A DNA stretch of 64,000 nt from Gracilariopsis chorda (GCA_003194525.1 NBIV01000015.1:1-64000); one strand, 5' to 3'; positions 31,234-43,960 are shown, counted from the first letter of the stretch. The notes: a model not told the origin generated them from the sequence alone. A program made the numbers and translations.

Positions 31234-31810
31234 TTGGGTATGAGTAGGCCTATGCCACTTCACGGACTATGGCTGGAAATGGTGGTGTACGCACTAGCAT
31301 ATGACATGCCTATTCATGCTCAGGCAGAAGTTGGAATTGGACTGTTGTTGCTTTTTGAAGGGTACCTTAGATTAGGAGACTTATTACAGCTGAAAGTTTG
31401 CGATATCGTATTTTTTGATTCCTTAAACCGACGGTCACATTATGCAACAATGAACATCACGATGTTAAAAAGGGGACGAAACGAAGCGGTGAGAATTCTA
31501 CTTTATCTTGTCCCAAGGCTTTTGTACAAATTGGTCGAGCGCCGAAAAATCCTGGGACGAGAACATCTCTTCCCATACGCATCTGCCCGATTCCGTGCGA
31601 TACTGCAACGATCCCTGAACCGACTCGCGTTGCCCTTAGAGGTGACATCTCACATGTTGCGATTCGGGGGCGCAACCACGGACAAGTTATTTTGACGGCT
31701 CAACGATCAGGATATCAAATCCCAAGAACGGTGCCAAAGCGACAAAAATTTCAAGTATTGCATACAACCTCACAAGCTATACTTGAACCTGAAACAACGC
31801 AGTCGGTTTA
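31234..31810 (+). pseudogene. Tyrosine recombinase domain of the DIRS element
   Basis: The frame encodes LLLLFEGYLRLGDLLQL, with the first catalytic Arg in the usual GLR/LR context. It then reads MLKRGRNEAVRI, and finally SHMLRFGGATTDKLF, the HxxR box followed by GGAT. After one TGA stop the same frame continues with DIKSQERCQSD and FKYCIQPHKLYL, which corresponds to the GRWxS...Y region that carries the nucleophilic Tyr. Such enzymes integrate a circular DNA copy by recombination. The domain is diagnostic for the YR order of retroelements. Confidence 0.75.
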
Positions 31811-34800
31811 AGGCGGTACCTACCAATGCACTATCGCTTTTCAACGTGCCGTTGCCAAATTGGGCTGGGAGTTTGGAATATCTTTAAGTCTCGTCATGAG
31901 TGCACCATGGGACTGGAATTTGGAAACAGTTGTGCTTAAGAGAATCTGGAAGTAGTAGTAGTAGTAGATCCACGGTCGAGGCCCGTCCATGTGTAGAAGT
32001 TTTGCCATGGATAGAGCCGGAAGTATGGATGTGTATAGGAGGTGCATGGATTCGGGGAGGGGCAGGGAAAAGGTGCAAGTTAATTGATGAATGGAGGTGC
32101 TTGCTGATGCTTTGCGCGGTTTTCTGGATATCTTAGCTTCGTACTATAGTCAAGTGTTGTTTTCAACAATTATCATGTGCAAACCGTGCCTTTTGTTGCC
32201 TTAGAAAATAGCGTGTGGGCTAAGTCCTGAACCTTAGTGAGCTGGGAAAGTTCTTCAAGTAAGAAACGATGATCATCAGGTGCTGTTGTGATCCCAAACC
32301 CTCACTCTCCCGAATCGACTTGCCTCCGCCATGAATCACCCAGAATGAAGAACATGAGTCCACGTCGGTTCTTTTGCTGCTCTCGGGGGAATCAAACCAC
32401 AACCCAACAACCCAGATCGGGCTACAACGAGTTACCATATTGCCCTCAACAACTTTCTACTTCACACTTTCTCTGTCGCATCAGAAGAATTAAAGTGGCT
32501 TGAAAGCTACCAAATGATGTGTGTGTATGTTTTCTGTTTAAATGCGCAATGTTCCTGTTTCCGAGGAAACGGCATCAACTGCTGAAATCTGGAAAGATAA
32601 TCTCCCAGCTTGACGTCTACTTTCGCCTAATAGACAATCGCATCTCCATCCAGTGTATCTTCGCAGTGTTTTGCTGCCTTTTCGGAAGATTGGGACATCT
32701 TGACGTGCAGAACTGCATGACTGAGGCTCGCCAGCATCGCCAGGGTGATTCCTTCACCACAACAGTAGCCGACGTAAAGCAACTTTGTATGCTAGGTGTT
32801 TCCAGAAGGGCTATGACAACTTTCACGACCCTTGTGTTGTTATACATGTTCTTGATGGCCTTATTATAGTTCAGAACACTTGATCCTGCCAGAAAACGTA
32901 CTAGTGTATAGCCAACAGCAGATTTCGGATAAGCTTACATCTTTCTTTCGAACAGACTCACTAATTCACCATCATCTGCAACAATAGAGCACATGCTATA
33001 CGAAAGAGAATTCCGGAGATAAAGGATTCTAAAAAAGGTTATCGAGTCTAGGTTCATCATCGTTAACTTCTTTAAAAGATGTATATTTCAACAAGATAGA
33101 AAGGCTCAACCACCTTGAGGAGTTGCGTTTGATCATGAAACAGTACTATGTTGTGGTGTGCACAACTAATAGTCACTATGCACTGAGAGCTTGGTATTGA
33201 ACGCGCTGGATCCTACGTTGATACCTATCGTTTCCTTGATACAAAGAATCCGGGAAAATGTAATGATTAATCATCCTAACATCAAAAACAAGCCTCAGGT
33301 TCAGATGATCTAGTTAAACAAGCATTTTATACACAACGATCTCGAATGTGACATGAATACTAGCTCCAGTAAAGATTTTTATGATGACATTCACAAGCGA
33401 TTGCCTCTTGTCTGATATTTTAACACAGTCGGGCAGTTATAATATACTGCGACGCCCCACGTTTCATGATAGTGATACTATGAAAGGACTAAAGACCACA
33501 GACAAAGGATTACAAAGATAAAAAACTCTTATGCGAAAGGTCAAGGGTTACAAAGAAGGGTCACAGGCATTAATACATCCATCGCATAGCGATTTAAAAT
33601 CCTCATTCAAATCACAATTATTGATCAAATCTGACCTCAAAACAAAACATTTCACCGCAAAAAAAGAATTTAGCCAAGACGTTACATCCCTAAGGACCAG
33701 CTGGCAAAATATCTAGCAACCAACATATTTCTTGCAAGCATTGATTGATGCAATATACACGATGCTTCGCTTAGTAAACACAAACGCAACTGAGAACCTC
33801 ATGCCTGAAGAAGAAACATGCATATGTTTCAAATTAGCAACAACATAGTAATTACCTGGCTCGCTCTCTTCCAATAGAATGCTAGAAAGCTAGCTTTTTG
33901 TGGAGGGGCAGCAATCTATCTTCAGTAATTGATAAATACAGCGACATTCCTGGCCTTTCATGAATTAGGACTGTATCTTTATGCAGAAATTCAAGTTGAT
34001 CGCATTGCATACCCGTAATCAACTTCCTTGATGCGCCCATCAACCTTTGTGAGCACAGAAATTTTTAAAAGGTTTTAAAGATGGATGCCATCTCCTAGTA
34101 GTAGTCGGGGTGATATCTCCGTAGTGTGCGTTCCGAGTTATATATACTTGAGATTCTCTCCAGAAACTGTTCATCAGTACAGCCTCTGTTCGGAGGGTGG
34201 ACCATGCAGAGGGTGGACCATGTACCTTCCAAACACGATGGCCCATATTTTTGACATGTGCTGTCTCATATCCATAATAGTTTGGACAGCGAATCAGGTG
34301 AGCCTTGAAGTTAATGATTAATCAGCAGGTCATGGGTTTGAAAACTTTGAAATAGAACACATTTCTTACAGAGTTAGCTTGGGGTTGTGAAACTTGTACC
34401 ACGATACTGTCAGTTCTGCAATCAATATTACGACGATTTTTGTATTGTTCTATAGCAACACCATTAGATGTCTGAGAAAAGTGTGGGACTGACACAGAAC
34501 CTAAAGCAGATGATGCTTATGGGATGGCAGAAGCAGTGATTGGTTACATCTGCAGTGGTCTAAAATGTCCTCTGCCCAGATAGACTTGTAGATAGATGTG
34601 AAAAGAACTGTAGCGAAATGATGCTCGGGGCTTGATAAAATCGCTGCGTTACTAGGATAAAACAGAATTTACGGTGAGAGGATAATCATTGAATAGGACA
34701 GATTAGCATCTGTGTGAAGCAAAGGCAGCAAACGGATACAAGACAAGAAAGCGATTGAAATTGGTAGACAAAAAGAAGACGTACGCACCTCGGATACGTT

Positions 34801-35774
34801 GAGTTTGAGTTTCCTGGTATGTAATTACTTGGCTTTGGTACCTTATTCATTTTTGTCGAAGTTGATTGCCGGCACCCGCATTGGACGTCTGGAGCTGTCA
34901 GTTCAACTGAGCGAACATTGCGATTTGTTCGTTTATGTGTCCAAAACTCCGAGACAACAGTAGACATTGATGTACGAAAACCCCCTTTCTCTCTCTAGAT
35001 ACAGATACAAAAGGTATTAAAGGCACCTCGGTTGTACTGAAATGAGTACCGAAAGCTGTTTTAATGTTGATGATGATGTTGATGAGAGTAGAGTTGAAAC
35101 AGAGAAGATGGTAAAGATGGTGAGAGATGGTACCGGAATGGATGGTTGAAGCCATCTAGTCTTTTTTATAGTAAACTAGACATATCAATATTCAAAGAGG
35201 CTATTTCTCTGTCAACCAGAAATGAATTTTTTGCCGTATTTGGCACCTATGCAATACTACATACTTTGCATAAGTGACTGAAAGGTGCGTGGGGCCCCAG
35301 TATGTTACCCACGCAAGCTCATCAGTTGGCAAGCGATAGCAAGCAGGACGGGTCTGCGTACCCCCAAAGTCACCTTCATAGAGCGGCGTGCAGTGCCACT
35401 CTCGGCCGAAGGCTGCCTTTATTTATAAAATCAATTAAGCATTTCTTCACTAAAAAGCATCTCTTTCCTCGAAAAGCTCGTTAGTTAAATACGCTACCAT
35501 TTTGCAACATCTGGGTGTTGAAATTTCAAAACAACAGGTTCTATGTCCTAAGTGATCTATTTTCCTGCATATCGCAGAATATTGAGTTCTTAAAACCACT
35601 CTCTAAGTTGCAGCTCTTTTGGTTACTGTGGTACAACCAGTTAGGTGTCGAGTACCAGCGCGGTAGTTCGTTTGGAAAAGCTTTCGGGGAGCGCCACAAG
35701 GCCTCGACCTGAAAGGTGATATTTGGGTAACCGAATGGGTGTGGCAGCACGAAACCACTAGGGGCCCAAGGTAA
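31811..35774. other. Spacer of about 4 kb, no gene recognised
   Basis: No frame above about 116 codons has support. Sequence is AT-rich around 33000-34700, with simple repeats such as TAG triplets near 31953-31968 (AGTAGTAGTAGTAGTAG). A GGAGGGTGGACCATG-like 14-bp direct repeat occurs at 34192-34220. Confidence 0.5.
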
Positions 35775-36177
35775 CAAGGCGGGCGTACCGTAACCAATTG
35801 TTAATGATGGTAGTACGGCGCACACGGGTTAGTAAATCCTGAATATTTTTAGCTAAGCCAAGAGGTTGACTGTAGAAACAAGTTGGTATCACACTTAGCC
35901 AAAGGGTGCTTGCCTTTACCATGCATGGTGAGGGAGCGCTGCACCCACCTTAAGGGTGAGGGAGACCCAACCGCAGTTGCACTCGGCTACATGGCATACA
36001 TTGGGGCCAGTCCTAGTGGCATGGCCCCACACCACAGTAGTGGGGTGTCACTACCCATCTAAATAATTAAATAAATTATTAAACTAGTTAGTTAGCCACT
36101 CTAACCCACGTGGAACACTCACCAATTGGTCCAGTGCGCGTTGCACTGCCCATGTGGGCAGATATCACTGTATTGCA
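35775..36177 (-). repeat. Gypsy 3' LTR (left)
   Basis: Aligns over its length with 46237-46636; shared stretches include GTACGGCGC, GCACTCGGCTAC, GTTAGCCACTCTAAC and GGTCCAGTGCGCGTTGCACTG. On the minus strand it begins TGCAATACAG. The outer edge is uncertain by about 25 bp. Confidence 0.85.
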
Positions 36178-37817
36178 GACCCCGCTCCTACCGACAGGCA
36201 CACCGTCGTAGCTGTACACCGTGGCTCAGTGGTGAGCGTCACTGAACCAGTTTTGGTGGCAACTTCGGCGCGTGGCGTATCGTGCGTAGCCATTTGGTTA
36301 TCGGCTCTACGGTCGTCCGTGAATCTTCCTTGCCTTAGATCCAGACCCAAGGGTTCCCACTCGGCCCCAGCAACACATCCCATACCCTTTTGCCACTTGT
36401 CTCTTCGGAAAAGCGCAACACTCTCCTTTCGGTTTGGTCCTTTTCGTTCCTTTCGGTTGACTTCTCCCCGTGGGTGCGTCCGTCAGAGTGACAATTCCGC
36501 CACTCGGTTGCCTGAAAACTTGAATTCGCGCTGCCCCTTTACGGTTTCCAATCCCTGCATTAGAGGCTTCTACATTCGGTCGGTATTACCTATTTGATCT
36601 ACTGTGGGTGCGACCTAGGCATGAAATGTGAATGCCCGTTGGTCTTCCTCCCAATTGGTTGGTCTTGATCGAACACGTTATGCGTCCCCCACCTTAAAAA
36701 GTGGTAAAACTTTTGTAATTAGAAGACCAAGAGGCCTCGCCATCACACCCACAGACTGGTTCTGGGGAGGCGCCACCGCGGTTTCATACTTCTCTCACGC
36801 CTACGCAGAACATTGATACCAAGGGGGATGGGCCAGATAACCACTCAGGTCACTCCGTGCGGAGGGAATCGCCTTCCACCCTTCGGCTTTTTCTCCGTGC
36901 CTTGAGGCCGTTCACGGATGAGTTGCAGCCGATAGGCGATGGGGCTCCTCCAGCGGTCAGGAAACCAGGTCCCGATCCATATTTAACCACTCAGAACGAC
37001 TACCCTGGTTTGTCTCGTTTCTCTACGCCAAGCGGAGTTTACTCAGGCCCAAATGGTTTGGCGTCCACAATGAACCGTCACTCTCGGATGGGTCCGTAAT
37101 GGGGCATTTCCAAACGGCGTACTCGCTCCCAATCCCGGCGAGGTTCGAAGACTTCTAGTAGTCGTTGGTTCCGCGGTCGCATTCACCCTTTGGCTTCTCC
37201 GAGCAACTATCCACATCTGGTTCTGATCCCTGGAACTTCTCATACCACTCCGGCAGCTGTTTCTCCTATGGTTCAACCGCTTCCGCGTCCTCCTCTTGTT
37301 GGTGAACTGTTTCACCGCCAGGTGGTTATGGAACCGCTCTGGATAACATTGACGCCTGCATCTTGGATTCCCATTATTAGCCTATCAATACCAATTCAGT
37401 TCAGGCTCCGAACGAATACAGTCGACGCTCCGTGGATACCTATGTTACTTACAGGTGATTGGATAGCAAAAACCTAGCGCAGATTCCTACCTATAGGGCT
37501 TCTCCACCATCTGGTAGCCGAAACCAGCAGCTCAACTGATCGGCGGTTTTTGATGACGAGCGGCGCCATACACCATTCTTTTATATTATACCCCAATGAT
37601 TTAGTCTGACCTACCCTTTGTCCGCGGTTCCCAAGAGTTAAAATACTTCCACCGAGTGGTTTGGTCCCTATAATATATGGATCCCCATCCTTGGGCCGTG
37701 TGTCATTTTGACTTGGTATGCTTCGACAAACCGTTGCATACCATCTGGTTTATGGACCTTAAGAGATGAGCTGGGGACTCGCCTGGCGAGTCCCACCTTC
37801 GTCACGGCCGGGCTAAC
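36178..37817 (+). pseudogene. Interrupted plus-strand frames upstream of the antisense ORF
   Basis: Plus-strand frames at 36154-36597, 36857-37099 and 37190-37477 encode Pro/Ser/Thr-rich sequence, for example NDYPGLSRFSTPSGVYSGPNG. The motif resembles the C-terminal part of a frame at 39029-39235 (SSYPGFTRCSSQSLD, later GQGGYGT). They may be the broken N-terminal part of a longer antisense gene. Stops (TAG, TGA) and shifts interrupt them. Function unknown. Confidence 0.35.
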
Positions 37818-37826
37818 GTGAGGAAT

Positions 37827-39284
37827 ATGCACACGTACAGCCTAGTGAAATTTTTTTCGCAAGAAGATGCGATGCGCCATGAAATGTATGTGTCACGATC
37901 AAGTTGGTGGGAGCACTACGAAGTAAGCCAGTTCTTGGACTGCCCAAACCTTCTGGTTTTAGCCTACGTTGGCAGTGCTATTATATATCTCTCTCCTTTT
38001 GCAGGTAACATTTGCACCATTGCCCTCGCGGAGTTTGCGACCATGGCGGCTCTTTTATCCCTCCACACGGCTGGAGAGGGCGTCACTTGGCCTACCCGGT
38101 CTAATGAACCTACCTTTCCGGCTCATGCCCTGTATCCTGTTGGTCGTATGTTTCGTACGTCGAAGCACCTGGTGGGGATCATACGCAACGAACTTGGCGT
38201 AGAAAACCTTGTAAGAGATACACCATACTCGGTCGAGGAGCTCACCTTCATTTTGGATGCAGCTGCAAACCACCCCTGGGTAGCAGGCCAGGCCTGGACT
38301 GTATGGAACCACAAGGAACTCTGCATAGCTCCAGTGGAGGAGCAGAGCCTCCCAGGTCACCTTCTTGAACAAGGCGATGGGGATCACGAGGACGTTGCTA
38401 TGCCCCAATCGGTTATAGAGTCATTCACGGTGCCTGCGAGCATCCCCGTAGTGGCTACTGTACCTACTACGGTCGCGCCTCCTACTTATCGCAGAACTCC
38501 TTCCACACCAGTTGATCAGTCTATTGCTGGTCCATTCCGATCCACTCCAGCAGTCGACCCTTTGGTTCCACGCGATGGCGGGCATCTCGACGGTATCAAA
38601 AGTGCTTTGCACCGACTCCATCATGGTTGTCTGCGGTACTTCAACCGACTGGAAACTAAGAATGCCTTTGCGGCCATTGATGCCGTGACCAGTAACCTTC
38701 CGGTCTTGGCACGGCGAGAGGCTCATATCGATGGCCCCCGCCGCTCCCGGGACCAATTACAGCACGCGCTGTACCAGACGGCGACCTACCATGCAGGAGC
38801 TCTTTCCCAGATAATTGACGATATGTCCTCGGCTGGTACTTCTTATAACCAACAGGCTGCCATGGGGCTGACTCAACAATTTGGTTTTCCAGCTGCAACC
38901 ACACCAACAGGCTTTCAACTACTAACTTCCACCTGCTTCAATTCCCATCCCGGTGTTCCGTCCATCGCTACGTTAGGTATTGCGGCCTCTTTTTCTCACC
39001 CGACGCAGACCCACCCGGTGTATCCCAATTGCCCTCCACCAATTCCAGCTACCCTGGGTTTACCAGGTGTTCAAGCCAGTCCCTCGACTGGTCTGTCTCC
39101 CATGGCAGGTACCACTCCTGGTGGTGGGTCTTGTGCCGGTGGATCGGCCGGTATCAGACGTGCCGGGGATGGAACCCGCCAGGGTTTACGTTACCGTTCG
39201 GTCGTAGTAGTGGACAGGGCGGCTATGGTACTTGATCTTCGTCTGGCTACGTTACGTAAGTTGTGGTTTCTTCGTCACATTTGA
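37827..39284 (+). CDS. Long ORF antisense to the gypsy element, between integrase and 3' LTR
   Basis: An open frame of 485 residues from ATG 37827 runs opposite to gag-pol. The N-terminal 200 residues look globular, with alternating helices (LAEFATMAALLSLHTAGEGV, then KHLVGIIRNELGVENLV, then SVEELTFILDAAANHPWV). The middle is Pro/Thr-rich, a second helical part follows (ALHRLHHGCLRYFNRLETKN), and the C-terminus is Gly/Pro/Ser-rich (GTTPGGGSCAGGSAG). It has no stops, whereas every gag-pol frame of the same element is broken. No known family was recognised. Antisense ORFs in this position are known from some plant gypsy elements, so it may be an element accessory gene; a captured host gene or a nested insertion is also possible. 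A potential 82-bp intron (37923-38004, GTAAGC to TTTTGCAG) would shift to a frame that soon stops, so the unspliced reading is preferred. Confidence 0.5.
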   Translation: MHTYSLVKFFSQEDAMRHEMYVSRSSWWEHYEVSQFLDCPNLLVLAYVGSAIIYLSPFAGNICTIALAEFATMAALLSLHTAGEGVTWPTRSNEPTFPAHALYPVGRMFRTSKHLVGIIRNELGVENLVRDTPYSVEELTFILDAAANHPWVAGQAWTVWNHKELCIAPVEEQSLPGHLLEQGDGDHEDVAMPQSVIESFTVPASIPVVATVPTTVAPPTYRRTPSTPVDQSIAGPFRSTPAVDPLVPRDGGHLDGIKSALHRLHHGCLRYFNRLETKNAFAAIDAVTSNLPVLARREAHIDGPRRSRDQLQHALYQTATYHAGALSQIIDDMSSAGTSYNQQAAMGLTQQFGFPAATTPTGFQLLTSTCFNSHPGVPSIATLGIAASFSHPTQTHPVYPNCPPPIPATLGLPGVQASPSTGLSPMAGTTPGGGSCAGGSAGIRRAGDGTRQGLRYRSVVVVDRAAMVLDLRLATLRKLWFLRHI

Positions 39285-39861
39285 ACTATCTTGTGGGTGC
39301 CAACATGTGTAAATGTGTTCTGTTGTTAGCTGGCTTGTTTTTAGTTCCTTGTTTGTATTCAACTCATGGTACTGCTTCAAAAAGTTCTCCTCTTTCCCCT
39401 TCTCAGCGTCCATGCACAGCATGGGTGCTGAGGTATCCAGTTGTAGGGGTTTCATTTCGTTTGCGTCAATACATTATGAGGAAGTTATTGGGTATGTGTT
39501 GGGGCCATTCCATGGTGTCATGGAACATCATCTACCTATAAAACCGTACAAGGCACCGAGTTCTCGATATGGTGAGCTCGTGACTGACGATGGAGTCAAT
39601 GACCCCTTTGGTTTATGTTGGTACATTTTCAAGAGGTTGTGTTGCGTTCTTTTGTGGTAGTGTTTCATTTTCAATGGGTGAAACAGCGGGAGCAACCGTA
39701 GGGTCTGCGGTTACCGTCTTTGGTCCAACTGGGTTAGTGCTCCAATGGGGTGACTGACTAGAGGCCGAGTGCCTGGAAGCGTCTTGTTCCAATTGTGTTC
39801 ATGGGACGGAGCAAGGGTGCTCTGTGTTCCATAGAGAACATCGTTCGTTGGCCTGCGGGGC

Positions 39862-40960
39862 TTATATAACCCTATCAACTGAAACTTTGTTCTCTAAACC
39901 AGCTTCCAGGATGGTTACCGTGTGGTTGCCTGCTCGTATAACCTCGTAGGGACGAGTTGAAATCGGCAGTAGCTTGTAGGGTATGTCCTGTGCTACCAAT
40001 CGGTCATACTTCCCGTTCTTCGAGAATGGCTGAGCAACATTTGTTGGGACATCCACAAAAACGAAGGCCCCCGACTTCCACTTTGGTAATTCCTTTCAGC
40101 TTCTGGTCGAAGTAGTTCTTGTACCGCTCCTAGGCTGCGGTCATCTTTGATGACCGTACGGCAAGAGTTTCCCTCAACCTTCGTAGGATAACCCGATTCA
40201 CCTGAGCCGCAGATTGTGTCCCACAGGCGTGGCGGTTCGCGGGACGAGCTTGGACAAATAATACCCAGTGGGTGTTGTGACAAGACTAAATCAAAGGGAG
40301 TGGTGTACGCTGGGAAATGTACCTATAGGTTCTAAGCGTATGGCAAGGGCTGTATGAACTCAGCCCAATCCGATTGGTGTTCAGCTACGTAATAACGCAA
40401 TCCGTCCACAAGGGTTTTGTTATACCTTTCCACTGGCCCATTGGTCTGGGAGTGGTACGCAGTCATGAAATAGTGCTTCAAACCTAAAATGGTATAGACT
40501 GATTCAAAGAACTTTGAAGCCAACTTAGAACCATTATCGGTGGAGAGGTAGAATGGAGGACTGTACGGATATACCCAATGGTTTGAAAACGCTTCTACTA
40601 GACCCGGTGAGGTTGTGCTCTTGAGGAGGACAGCCCTCGTGAGCTTTGTAAACCGATCAGTGACTACCATGACGTACTTATACCCCTTTGAGGTTTCCGG
40701 AAGTGGTCCCAATAGGTCCGTCGCACTGAATTCCAAAGGGCCAGCCGCGGGGAATAGTTTCATAGACTTACGATGTTTTCGAATACCACCACAGGTCTTA
40801 ACGCACGAGGTGCATCTAACCATATAGGTATACACTTCTTGAGCCAGCAGTGGCAAGTAGAATTCGTCCTTAAGGTGTAGTACATTCGTATACCTCCCGG
40901 GTGACCTGCAAACTGTGGCCGCTGAGATCAGGGTAGAACCCTTTGGCGAGGCGACTCCAG
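39862..40960 (-). pseudogene. Gypsy integrase
   Basis: The minus strand encodes a zinc-binding remnant (RCTSCVKTCGG), then the DDE core: EFSATDLLGPLP (first Asp), FYLSTDNGSKLASKFF (second Asp) and HSQTNGPVERYNKTL (Glu), all catalytic residues present. A C-terminal segment (40056-39862) reads FSKNGKYDRLVAQDIPYKLL and ends VSVDRVI, typical of the GPF/Y-like region. A frameshift separates core and C-terminus. No chromodomain follows. Confidence 0.85.
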
Positions 40961-41319
40961 AACGAAAAAAAACTTTTATTTACTCACAGATTAGACCTTT
41001 TGGAGCAGGCCATCTAAGGTGGATCGCCTGACTAAATGCATCGAACTGCGTATCCTTCCGCGCAACAAATTGTAGCAATGACTTCTAATACCTATCACTT
41101 GCTTGCTCTCGCAAGAATTCCTCTTTGGTAATAGGGGAATATTCCTCCTCCTCCACAGCAAAAAATCCACTCGGTGCATTGTCTGTGATGATAACCTGAC
41201 GAAATTCTTCCTCTAAATCCAAAAAGGTACCTAGTTCAGTTTTGCTTTCCCTTTATATCCTTACCCAATTGTATAGTAAAGAACGAAATATCGTCCTCCA
41301 CTGATTTCGTTTCCAAATA

Positions 41320-42640
41320 ATTGGTGGCCAAGCGTTACATGGCATCGGCCACGTTTTGCTTTATCCCTGGGAGGTATTGTACCTCATAATCAAACTCTGA
41401 GAGTCGCAATCTCCCTCTGGCTAGCCGTTTGGAGCCGTCTGAGAGGCCCAATATCCGCCTTAATGCATTATGGTATGTCTGCAGGGTAAATGTCGTTCCA
41501 TATAGGTAAGGAAGGAGCATCAGCATGCTCCACAGCACCGCTAGTCATTTCTTCTCCGTCACAGTGTAGCTCTGCTCCGTTCTGGTGAGCGTCCCACTCC
41601 AGTAACCGATTGGTGCCTTGCTCCCATCCTCTTAGTCCTGCATAAGGTAGCATCCTACCTGAACGGAAGACGCGTCCGTATCAAGGGTGAAGTGATAGCC
41701 AGACTTGGGTAAAGCCAATGTTAATGGCGAGATAAGGGCAGGTTTTAGTTTCTGAAGAGCCTCGCTCTCGTTCTTTTCAAAGTATCGAAACCCATCTGGT
41801 TGTCCCTTTTGCAGTTTTCTATTTACGGGAGCTGCAATCTTAGCAAACCCTTTGATAAACCGATGGTGCACATTGCATAAAACCATTAAGGAGCGGATAT
41901 CCGTTTGTGTCTGTGGGAGCCTAACTCTCTGAACGGCTCGGATATTTCTTTCAGCTACCTGTAGGCGTCCGGGGCTGACAATATGGCCCAGATAATCCAC
42001 CTTTTGGTTGAAGAACACACATTTGCGTAACTTGAGCGTCACACCTGCATCCTTCAGAAGCTGAAGCGCCGTTCGGACATGCCCAAAGTGCTCTTCAACC
42101 GATCGAGAATAGATGAATACGTCATCTATATACACAAGTGCGGTTTGCCATTTTACCTTCGATAGGATTATGTCCAGAGCTCTCTGAAACGTAGCGAGTG
42201 CGGTCCGTAAGCCAAATGGCATTCGTAAGAAACTGAAGAGACCAGCATGGCAGGAGAATGTAGTGTTTTCCATATCGTCCTCAGGTATCTCCACTTGCCA
42301 GTACCCGCAATTGCCCTCCAGTGGGGTGAAGACTTTCGCATTCACGCTTGAATCGATACATTCGTCCATTCTGGGTATCAGATACGAATCTATGACCGTA
42401 ACGGCATTTATTTTTCGATAGTCGATAAAAAACTTTATTCTGGTGTCTCCCTTCTTCTGAACCAATACCACTGCGCTGGCCCACTCCACATATGCGCGCT
42501 CAATAGCCCCTTTCTTCAATATCCTTTCCACCACATGGATTTCAACCTATCAGGCTTTCGGACCTGCCCGGTATCGTTTTTGGTGTATCGGCTTGGCTCC
42601 AAGAACCAAGTCAATACGGTGCTGCGTGGCCATGATCAAC
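41320..42640 (-). pseudogene. Gypsy reverse transcriptase-RNase H
   Basis: After KPIHQKRYRAGPKA and two adjacent stops, a 300-codon open frame (42534-41632) encodes the RT: KFFIDYRKINAVT, RMPFGL, and LVYIDDVF (residues 134-140) with the YIDD catalytic pair intact. Motif A reads FTPLEGNCGYWQV; the catalytic Asp is Glu (residue 73, codon 42318-42316). RNase H begins with FTLDTDASSVQVGCYLMQD and ends, after a shift, with TYHNALRRILG and FDYEVQYLPGIKQNVADAM (41460-41338). Confidence 0.88.
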
Positions 42641-42784
42641 CCTAGGTGGCCTGAAAACATGGAACTGAACGGATTCAATGGGTCCAGGATGCCGTCCTTA
42701 CGAGGTTTCCCTTCGGACCCTATGGTCACTTCCGCTTTCCATTAGCACACCCGTCCTGTGTCGGTGTTGCTTCGGCATTTGCCA

Positions 42785-43960
42785 TCATAGTTGAGTTCTT
42801 GTTTTCTGCAGTTGGTTTCCCCCCTCCTTAGTGTGGAGTTCTCCGGAAGACGTTAATGGTTTCAGGGTAAATATGCTACATGGAGCAGGAGATGCGATTC
42901 CAACAACGATGCTTTTGGGTAATTTGACCATATCTTTGCTGAATTTGCTTAAGCATACCTGAAAGGTTTGATTCTGTATATTGTCCACGATTCCGTTTCC
43001 CATCATCTTCATGTGGCGTTCCAATTCCTTATGGTGGCTTTCTAGTGTTAGCAAAACCGGTCTGTTGCATACCACTTTGGCTACCACTTGTTGTTTGGGC
43101 GGAAATCGAATGGACTTCGCCAATCCAACTTTTTTGGATACTGTCGCCGACGGGGTGTCCTGTCTCGGACCTGGTGCGGTTCTCGATTTGTGACGACCTA
43201 AAGTGGCGAATCTTGGACCCTTATGGTACAAACCCGTTCTGGTACAAGGCAAAAGTGCCAGAACATAGTTGTTTATGAATGTAGTTCCAAGGATACAATC
43301 CCTTGCCAATTGGATTAGTACGATAAACCGTACCAGGTTTCCCACAGCTACCATTAGGTCTACACTTCCACGGACCACTAATGGTCGCTTATGTACATCG
43401 ACCAAAGGGTTTTTGATGGTACTCGATCGTACCTTTTCTAATAGCTTTGGGAATAACAACTTCGCATTAACCGGGTTCGGTCCAGCTCCTGTATTCAAGT
43501 TGGCGGTACACAGGACCAAATAGTTAACAGAAAACCCAAGGGTGATGTTTACCTTGTATTTATCATGTTTCAGAAAACAAATAGGTACCGATTGGTCTTC
43601 TACTGCATCGTCTTCAGTGACCACAGGGCAAACATCCACACAAGAAGCAGCTGGTGCTGGTTGGCCTTCCAAATGGGATCGGTTGGTACTAGCCTCAGAC
43701 CCATCCTCTAGGTGTTTCTCGCCTGTGCTGGTACGGTGACGGCTTCCTCTGCCGTCTCCGCACCGATTAACAGATTCACCTGTTGATTTCCAGGAGGTTG
43801 CTTGTCCTGAACCTGTTGGTTTCCGCCCGCTTGGCCAAATACCACCTGATGGTTTGCTGACGCACCTGTAGGGGCGCTGCTCTAACCTGAGCGGTGACAT
43901 TAGGACATGTCGTAGAAAAGTGGTAAGGTGACAGGCAAAACCAACAGAGGAGATTCCCAT
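42785..43960 (-). pseudogene. Gypsy protease region
   Basis: An open minus-strand frame of 391 codons includes LVLCTANLNTGAGPN, a retropepsin active site in which the catalytic Asp of DTGA is Asn (codon 43495-43493), then VRGSVDLMVAVGNL and CILGTTFINNYV, equivalent to the ILGxDFL strand. The N-terminal third overlaps the end of gag in another frame. The C-terminal 150 residues form the linker to RT. The frame is open, but the enzyme would be inactive. Confidence 0.75.

Larger units (their letters stand above)
27750..31810 (+). mobile_element. DIRS-like tyrosine-recombinase retrotransposon, decayed
   Basis: In order along the plus strand are a gag-like region with a charged coiled-coil segment, an RT of the DIRS/Ngaro type, an RNase H-like region and a tyrosine recombinase domain. 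This domain order defines YR retrotransposons, which integrate with a tyrosine recombinase instead of a DDE integrase and make no target-site duplication. Multiple stops and frameshifts show it is dead. The split or inverted terminal repeats typical of the group were not found by eye. Confidence 0.8.

Noticed and set aside
37923..38004. 82-bp intron in the antisense ORF (GTAAGC to TTTTGCAG)
   Set aside because: Splice signals look good, but removal shifts into a frame that stops at 38202, while the unspliced frame stays open to 39284.
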